The translations under genes were made by a program, and so were the position numbers. 37,649 nucleotides of DNA, from assembly GCA_903953565.1 (NCBI GenBank), contig CAJBKE010000070.1, positions 1 through 37,649 of the forward strand, given 5' to 3'. Position 1 is the first letter of the stretch; every line of letters begins with the position of its first letter. Of this stretch, positions 32,608 through 37,649 are shown piece by piece. The notes below the pieces were generated by a model. It worked only from the letters and a program-made list of their open reading frames with translations. It made no database searches and was not told where the DNA came from. This stretch comes from an uncultured Verrucomicrobiota bacterium. GTDB taxonomy: Bacteria > Verrucomicrobiota > Verrucomicrobiia > Chthoniobacterales > JACTMZ01.

Positions 32608-34811
32608 GCACGCCGCCGGAAGACCAAGCTGCCGTTCTGCGCCACCGCGCGGAAGCCGCGGTGGCCAAGATGACCAACCCTCTCCGCCCCGGCGCCGATG
32701 CGGAGCAGACACTGCACGAACTCCTCGTGCACCAAGTCGAATTGGAAATGCAAAACGAGGAACTGCGCCGCCTGCAGGCCTCCATCGACGTCGAACGCGC
32801 GCGCTACTTCGAACTCTTCGACCTCGCCCCCGTCGGCTACATCACGCTCGACGACCACAACATCATCCTTGAAGCCAACCTCACCGCGGCCCACCTGCTC
32901 GCAATGCCCCGCGAAGAGCTTGCCAAGCTTCCGCTCGGCCGCGTCATTCTTCCGGATGATCAGGACATCTTTTATCTGACGAGGAAGAAACTCCTGGCCG
33001 ACGGCGCGGCGCAGACCTGCGAACTGCGCCTGCTCAAGTCGGACGGCTCGTTTTTCTGGGCCCGTTTCGAGGTGATCCCGGCGGCACGAGACGGCGATCA
33101 AGGAGACTTCTGCCGCATCTCCATCACCGACATCACCGATAAGGTGAAGATCCGCCAAGACCTCACCCGGCGCGAGCAGGAATACCGCCTGCTCGCCGAG
33201 AACGCCTCCGACGTCGTCTTCCGCAGCAGTATGGAAGGCCTCATCGAGTGGGTCACCCCGTCGGTGAGCGTCCGCACCGGATGGACGCCCGAGCAACTCG
33301 TCGGCCGGCAACTCCGCGACCTTGTCCATCCCGACGATACCGACCGTCTGGCCGCGGCCCAGGCCGGACTAAAGGACGGCATCGGCTTCGAGATCGAACT
33401 GCGCATCCGCATCCGCACTGACGGCTACCACTGGTTCTCCGTCAGCATACGCCCGGCCCTCGACGATGCCGGCACCGTCACCCACCTCGTCGGCGGCTGG
33501 CAGGACATCCAGAGCATGGTGCAAGCCCGCGCCGCCTTGGAAATGGAGCGCGCCCGCCTGCGCGCCACCTTGGATTCGCTCCTCGACCCCCACGTCATGC
33601 TCGAGGCGGTGCGCAACAAACAAGGACGCATCGTCGACTTCGTCTACGCCGATGCCAACGAGGCCGCCTGCCAATACAACAAAATGGAACGCGCCCGACT
33701 CGTTGGCCGGCGCCTGCTCGAACTGCTCCCCGCCCACACCTCCTCGGGACTGCTCGACATGTATCGCCACGCCCTCGAGACCGACCAACCGCTCGTCCTC
33801 AACGATTTTGTCTACCCCCATGAAATCCTTGCCCAGGATCGGCGCTTTGACATTCGGGCCATACGCGTCGGCGACGCCCTCAGCTTCACCTGGCGCGACG
33901 TCACCGACCGTTATCTCCTCACGCAGAAACTGGCCGCCTCCGAGGAACACTACCGCCTGCTGACCACCAACTCTTATGACACCGCCATCCGGATCGACGA
34001 CGTGGGCAAGGTCACCTGGGTCTCTCCCTCGATCAAAGCCCTGCTCGGCTGGGATCCCGGGGAATGGATCGGCCGGCCCATCGCCGACTTCGTCACCCCC
34101 GAATCCCTGCCCACACTCCGCACCAACCTGGAACGCGTGGTCCATGGCGAGCCCGTCGTGGCCCGCTACCTGGCACTGGCCAAAGATGGGACCGCCCACT
34201 GGGCCGAAAGCCGCGCCATGCCCTACATCAACGCGCAAGACCACCGCGACGGCGTGATCGCCGCCTTCCATCTCATCGACGAACAGGTCGCCATGGAACA
34301 GAAATTGGAACAACGCGCCCGCACCGATGAACTGACCAGCCTGCTCAACCGCAAGGAAGTCTTCGAACGCATCGAAGCCTACGGCGGCAAACACCCGCGC
34401 ACCGGACAAGCCATCGCCGTCCTTTTCTGCGACATGGACAAATTCAAAATCGTCAACGACACCTACGGCCACGCCGCCGGTGACGAGGTTTTGCGCGTCA
34501 TGGCCGACCGCATCCGCCACTTCCTGCGCAGCACCGACGACCTCGGTGCCCGCGTCGGCGGCGACGAACTCCTCGTCGTCCTCCACGGCGTGCACGATCT
34601 GCAAAATGCCGTGGCCATCGCCGAGAAGCTGCGCCTCTCCGCCGCCAAACCCATTGCCGTCCCCGCAGGCACGATCCGCACCACGGTCAGCATCGGCGTC
34701 ACCCTCGCCCGGCCCGGCGAAAAAACCGAAGCCCTCATCGCCCGCGCCGACGAAGCGATGTATCGCGCAAAGCAAAGAGGCCGCAACCAAGTCATCACCA
34801 TCGAAACCTAA
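32604..34811 (+). CDS. multi-PAS diguanylate cyclase (GGDEL)
   Basis: 735 residues, cytoplasmic. A coiled coil (about 30-70) precedes four PAS-like domains: about 70-190 (FELFDLAPVGYITLDD), 190-310 (WVTPSVSVRTGWTPEQ), 318-445 (LDSLLDPHVMLEA) and 445-565. The GGDEF domain (about 570-735) has DMDKFKIVNDTYGHAAGDEVL and GGDEL at about 652, so it should make cyclic di-GMP, though Leu replaces the usual Phe. The RxxD inhibitory-site region is shifted by one residue. PAS3-GGDEF closely resemble the next cyclase gene. Confidence 0.9.
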   Translation: MSTPPEDQAAVLRHRAEAAVAKMTNPLRPGADAEQTLHELLVHQVELEMQNEELRRLQASIDVERARYFELFDLAPVGYITLDDHNIILEANLTAAHLLAMPREELAKLPLGRVILPDDQDIFYLTRKKLLADGAAQTCELRLLKSDGSFFWARFEVIPAARDGDQGDFCRISITDITDKVKIRQDLTRREQEYRLLAENASDVVFRSSMEGLIEWVTPSVSVRTGWTPEQLVGRQLRDLVHPDDTDRLAAAQAGLKDGIGFEIELRIRIRTDGYHWFSVSIRPALDDAGTVTHLVGGWQDIQSMVQARAALEMERARLRATLDSLLDPHVMLEAVRNKQGRIVDFVYADANEAACQYNKMERARLVGRRLLELLPAHTSSGLLDMYRHALETDQPLVLNDFVYPHEILAQDRRFDIRAIRVGDALSFTWRDVTDRYLLTQKLAASEEHYRLLTTNSYDTAIRIDDVGKVTWVSPSIKALLGWDPGEWIGRPIADFVTPESLPTLRTNLERVVHGEPVVARYLALAKDGTAHWAESRAMPYINAQDHRDGVIAAFHLIDEQVAMEQKLEQRARTDELTSLLNRKEVFERIEAYGGKHPRTGQAIAVLFCDMDKFKIVNDTYGHAAGDEVLRVMADRIRHFLRSTDDLGARVGGDELLVVLHGVHDLQNAVAIAEKLRLSAAKPIAVPAGTIRTTVSIGVTLARPGEKTEALIARADEAMYRAKQRGRNQVITIET

Positions 34812-35041
34812 GGGGCCCGCCGCCCTATGTATCGTCGCCCGTTAGTCCTGCTTTTGTAGCGGCGGTCTATGACCGTCGGTGCCTCTTAGAGATGCATGTT
34901 CCGGCGGACATAGTCCGCCGCTACAAAATCACTCAGGTTTCAGGTCTCAGCCTTCAGCCCTCTCTTTGCTCCCCGCTCCTCCCTCTGGGCAAAACACCCT
35001 ACAGATACCCCGATCGCCCGCGGCCTATACTCATCGCCGTT
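34812..35041. other. 230-base spacer between the two cyclase genes
   Basis: It holds the nested palindrome at 34852-34928 and a C/T-rich stretch. TGCTCCCCGCTCC at 34967-34979 also occurs at 29311-29323. No gene is seen. It separates the two cyclase genes, so transcription through it is uncertain. Confidence 0.6.
34852..34928. repeat. composite palindrome with 14-bp arms
   Basis: Arms TTTTGTAGCGGCGG (34852-34865) and CCGCCGCTACAAAA (34915-34928) are perfect. Inside, GGCGGAC-ATA-GTCCGCC (34903-34919) is a perfect hairpin, and GGCGGTC-TAT-GACCGTC (34861-34877) is near-perfect. The A/T run at the end makes it a possible terminator. Confidence 0.8.
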
Positions 35042-35233
35042 ATGACCATGAAAGCCATGCATGACGAACTGCGCGATCTTCACGCGGTTCGCTTTGCCGA
35101 GATTTCCGCCCTGCGCGAAATGCTCGTCGATGCCGGGTCCGGCACGCACTCCGCGGATATCGCCGGTCGCATGCGCGACTCGGTAACGGAAATCCTCCGC
35201 CTGCAGAGAATGATCACTCTGATCGAAGAATAA
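35042..35233 (+). CDS. small helical protein of the cyclase locus
   Basis: 63 residues, Met-rich start (MTMKAMHDEL), with two helices (LRDLHAVRFAEISALREMLVD, split here as LRDLHAVRFAEIS and ALREMLVD; and RMRDSVTEILRLQRMITLIEE near the end). It has no known domain. It ends 5 bases before the second cyclase gene and is likely co-transcribed. A role as a coiled-coil partner is a guess. Confidence 0.6.
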   Translation: MTMKAMHDELRDLHAVRFAEISALREMLVDAGSGTHSADIAGRMRDSVTEILRLQRMITLIEE

Positions 35234-35238
35234 GTCTT

Positions 35239-36585
35239 ATGGACCTCGTCATGGAACCCGCCGTCGACACCGCGACAGACTCCGATCCGCATCCGCAAAT
35301 CCCGGCGCGGGTCATCCTCGACTCGCTGCTCGATCCGCATTTCATCCTCGCCCCGCGGCGCGACGGCGCCGGCAAGATCACCGACTTCACCATCGTCGAT
35401 GCGAACGTCGCCGCCGCCGAATACTACAATCTCGAGCGCGATACCATGCCCGGCCGGCGACTGCTCGAGTTCCTGCCAGCCGACAATGCGGGCGCGCTCA
35501 TGGCCAGGGCGCGCGATGCGCACGAGTCCGGCGAACCACTCGTGGTCAACAACTACCCCTTCGCTCTCGAGATCTACGGACAGGAACGCCGGTTCGATAT
35601 CCGCGCCGTGCGCATCGACGACGAGATCCTCTGGACCTGGCGCGATGTCACCGAGCGCCATCTCGCCGCCAAACGCCTCGCCGCCTCCGAAGAGCGCTAC
35701 CGGTTGCTCGCCGAGAACTCCTCCGACGTTGTCACCCGCATCCGCCTCGGCACCATCCAATGGATATCTCCCTCCGTGACCCCGACCTTCGGCTACACCG
35801 TCGAAGAATGCACGGGGCGGCTGGCCTCGGACTTTCTCGAGGACAACGATCGCGCCACCTGCGCTGGCTACATGAAGCAACTCGAGGTCGGGCGGCACGT
35901 CCGGGCTCGCAAAATTGTGCGGGCCAAGGATGGCACGCGTCACTGGATCGAAACGCACGCCAGCCCCTATTTCGACTCCGGCGGAAAGGTCGATGGCCTC
36001 GTCGCCACCAGCCGCATCGTCGATGCCCAGGTCGCCGCGGAACAACTGCTGGAGCACCGCGCCCGCACGGACGAACTCACCGAACTGCTCACCCGGAAGG
36101 AAGCGCTCAACCGCATCGAAACACTGGGAGCGAAAACCCGCCGGTCAGGGAGCGAGCTGGCTGTGCTTTTCTGTGATCTCGACCGCTTCAAGGAAATCAA
36201 CGACATCCACGGGCATGCCGCCGGCGACGAAGTCCTGCGCGTGACGGCCAGCCGCCTGCGCGAGGTCCTGCGCACGAGCGACGACCTCGCCGCGCGAATC
36301 GGCGGGGACGAACTCCTCGTCGTGCTCCACGGAGTCCGCGACATGGACGATGCCGTATCCATTGCCGAAAAACTCCGTGGCGCCGCAGCGCAACCCGTTT
36401 CCACCGCGACCGGTCCGGTCACCGCGACGCTCAGCATCGGCGTCACCCTCGCGCACCCCGACGAATCTACCGATGAGCTCGTCGCCCGCGCGGACACCGC
36501 GATGTATCAGGCGAAACAGTCCGGCCGCAACCGCGTCGTCCCTTTCAATGGTCAGCCCGCACTCTCACCTTCCTTGCTGCTATGA
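35239..36585 (+). CDS. PAS-PAS diguanylate cyclase (GGDEL), paralogue of the upstream gene
   Basis: 448 residues. PAS-a (about 22-155: LDSLLDPHFILAPRRD, ERRFDIRAVRIDDE), PAS-b (about 155-275: IQWISPSVTPTFGYT) and GGDEF (about 280-440: DLDRFKEINDIHGHAAGDEVL, GGDEL at about 355). It matches the C-terminal three domains of the upstream cyclase along its length. It lacks an I-site of normal spacing and has the same Phe-to-Leu change. The ATGA overlap (36582-36585) joins the histidine kinase gene. Confidence 0.9.
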   Translation: MDLVMEPAVDTATDSDPHPQIPARVILDSLLDPHFILAPRRDGAGKITDFTIVDANVAAAEYYNLERDTMPGRRLLEFLPADNAGALMARARDAHESGEPLVVNNYPFALEIYGQERRFDIRAVRIDDEILWTWRDVTERHLAAKRLAASEERYRLLAENSSDVVTRIRLGTIQWISPSVTPTFGYTVEECTGRLASDFLEDNDRATCAGYMKQLEVGRHVRARKIVRAKDGTRHWIETHASPYFDSGGKVDGLVATSRIVDAQVAAEQLLEHRARTDELTELLTRKEALNRIETLGAKTRRSGSELAVLFCDLDRFKEINDIHGHAAGDEVLRVTASRLREVLRTSDDLAARIGGDELLVVLHGVRDMDDAVSIAEKLRGAAAQPVSTATGPVTATLSIGVTLAHPDESTDELVARADTAMYQAKQSGRNRVVPFNGQPALSPSLLL

Positions 36586-37565
36586 ACCTCCAGAAAGCTG
36601 TCAAAACGCAACGCCGCAATGGGCGGCTGTATAAATTTAGTATTGACACACCTTCTCAGGACCGCGATGATCCAAATTATCGATTCCCCCCCCTGTCGCT
36701 TCTTTCCATCTTGAAGCACACACCCCGCAGCAACGGCCAAGAATCCCACGCTGATGACCGGCGCAGGAAAGAGGCTCGCCGTCCCAAAACCAAACCCGGC
36801 AAAACCGCCAAGGCGAGTGCGGAACCCCGACCGCTCGCCCTCGAACGGCGAGCTCCATCGGCCTCGGACGCCTCCGGCACGCACGTCAGGGAGTTGGAAG
36901 CCCTCACGCAAAGTCTGCTGCACGCACGCGAACAACAGCGGCAAGACATCAGCCGCGAGTTGCACGACAATATCGCCCAAGTCCTCGCCGCCACGGCGAA
37001 CCGCATAAGTTTGGCCAAGGACGAGTGTCTGAAATGCAGCTCCTGCAGCAGCGATGACATCGCATCTTCGCTACGGGATGAACTACAGGACCTGCGCAAC
37101 CAACTCCAAAGTGCAATCGAAGATGTGCGCACCCTCGCGCGCGAAATGCGCCCCGCCATGCTCGATCATTTCAGCTTCGCCGCCGCACTCGAGAAACATG
37201 CCGAAGCCTTTCGTGAACGCGCCCGCATGACGCTCGCCGTCCGCGTCGACCCGGACGGGGTCAGCTTCCTGGAACCGGACCACCTCACTCATCTTTTCCG
37301 CCTCACGCAGGAAGCCTTGCAAAACATCGAGGAACACTCCGAGGCCAAGCATGCGTGGGTCGAACTATCGCACCTCGACGGCGCCATGCACCTCGAGATC
37401 GGCGATGACGGACACGCTTTCACTCCGGAGCGCGTGACCCAAGCCCAGAGGGACGGACACCTCGGACTTCTCGGCATGCGCGAACGCGCCGAATTGCTCG
37501 GCGGTCACTTCGTCCTCGAGGCCGTGCCCGGACAAGGCACCGTCATCCGCATCCCAAGACGCTGA
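36582..37565 (+). CDS. NarX-type sensor histidine kinase
   Basis: 327 residues, no membrane helix. A basic, probably disordered N-terminus (about 1-95) precedes the HisKA_3 helices: RQDISRELHDNIAQVL with the phosphorylated His at 128. C149, C152 and C155 (ECLKCSSC) form a Cys-x2-Cys-x2-Cys between the two dimer helices. The HATPase_c domain has EALQNIEEHS (N-box) and GDDGHAF, then GHLGLLGMRERAELLGG. The start is ATG 36582, overlapping the cyclase stop. TTG 36711 could be a later start. A response regulator of the NarL type is expected as partner. Confidence 0.88.
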   Translation: MNLQKAVKTQRRNGRLYKFSIDTPSQDRDDPNYRFPPLSLLSILKHTPRSNGQESHADDRRRKEARRPKTKPGKTAKASAEPRPLALERRAPSASDASGTHVRELEALTQSLLHAREQQRQDISRELHDNIAQVLAATANRISLAKDECLKCSSCSSDDIASSLRDELQDLRNQLQSAIEDVRTLAREMRPAMLDHFSFAAALEKHAEAFRERARMTLAVRVDPDGVSFLEPDHLTHLFRLTQEALQNIEEHSEAKHAWVELSHLDGAMHLEIGDDGHAFTPERVTQAQRDGHLGLLGMRERAELLGGHFVLEAVPGQGTVIRIPRR

Positions 37566-37602
37566 TCGGTCCGATGATTTCAGCCATGAAGGCTTGGTCC
37601 TT

Positions 37603-37649
37603 ATGAATACCGCGAGTCAGCCAAGAGCGGTACCACTTAACTTGCTGGG
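37603..37649 (+). CDS. possible start of a gene cut by the window edge
   Basis: ATG 37603 begins an open frame of 15 codons (MNTASQPRAVPLNLL) to the right edge, 37 bases after the histidine kinase stop. A NarL-type regulator gene would fit here, but too little is seen to identify it. Confidence 0.3.
   Translation, partial: MNTASQPRAVPLNLL

Noticed and set aside
1-37649. CRISPR array, rRNA, insertion sequence or integrase gene
   Set aside because: I found no regularly spaced repeats, no rRNA sequence and no transposase or integrase motifs.

Overview
The window is a GC-rich, densely coded bacterial chromosome segment. No rRNA or other decisive marker is present. A Verrucomicrobiota-like (PVC group) source is my inference from the gene mix: a large CheB/CheR/PAS sensor, tandem PilB/GspE ATPases, a GT4 enzyme paired with GH130, an exported rubrerythrin, and a truncated exported protein whose mature start resembles those of autotransporter or PEP-CTERM proteins in that group. 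Genes are packed tightly. Eleven same-strand pairs overlap by ATGA and one by GTGA, and three convergent pairs share four bases through their stop codons.

Layout. 1-2000: the start of an exported protein (minus strand, running off the edge), a decayed MFS transporter tail, a YbjN-like protein and a MauE/DoxX membrane protein. 1986-3756 (minus): a short-LID adenylate kinase, a small four-cysteine protein and fmt. 3883-7276 (plus): two PilB/GspE-type ATPases in tandem. 7273-11261 (minus): D-2-hydroxyacid dehydrogenase, EVE-domain protein, exported GH13 amylase and PAP2 phosphatase. 11324-15306 (plus): tmk, holB, proB, an ABC-2 type permease and a membrane-anchored protein, ending at a hairpin. 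15471-17161 (plus): a phosphoesterase and a GT9 glycosyltransferase, ending at a second copy of that hairpin. 17249-19823 (minus): a Sua5-type enzyme and murJ. 20042-20772 (plus): a cold shock protein and shikimate kinase, then tRNA-Gln(CUG). 21147-24907 (plus): a GT4 fusion protein coupled to a GH130 phosphorylase. 25231-27161 (minus): cysteine-rich lipoprotein, exported rubrerythrin, DUF2231 and DUF3147 membrane proteins. 27346-29545: an RlpA-like exported protein, two divergent ribbon-helix-helix proteins and small unknowns. 29644-37565 (plus): CheB-CheR-PAS protein, PAS-GGDEF protein, a palindromic element, a small helical protein, a second PAS-GGDEF protein and a NarX-type histidine kinase, with perhaps another gene start at the right edge.

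How it fits together. The left and centre are mostly housekeeping: nucleotide kinases, replication clamp loader, proline and aromatic synthesis, tRNA modification, and lipid II flipping. The most distinctive parts are the signalling locus at the right end, whose two cyclases arose by duplication and share an altered motif; the lipoprotein/rubrerythrin/DUF2231/DUF3147 module, which looks like an envelope redox or peroxide-defence unit; and several families of nested palindromes between genes, one with compensatory arm changes and two copies placed identically after operon ends.
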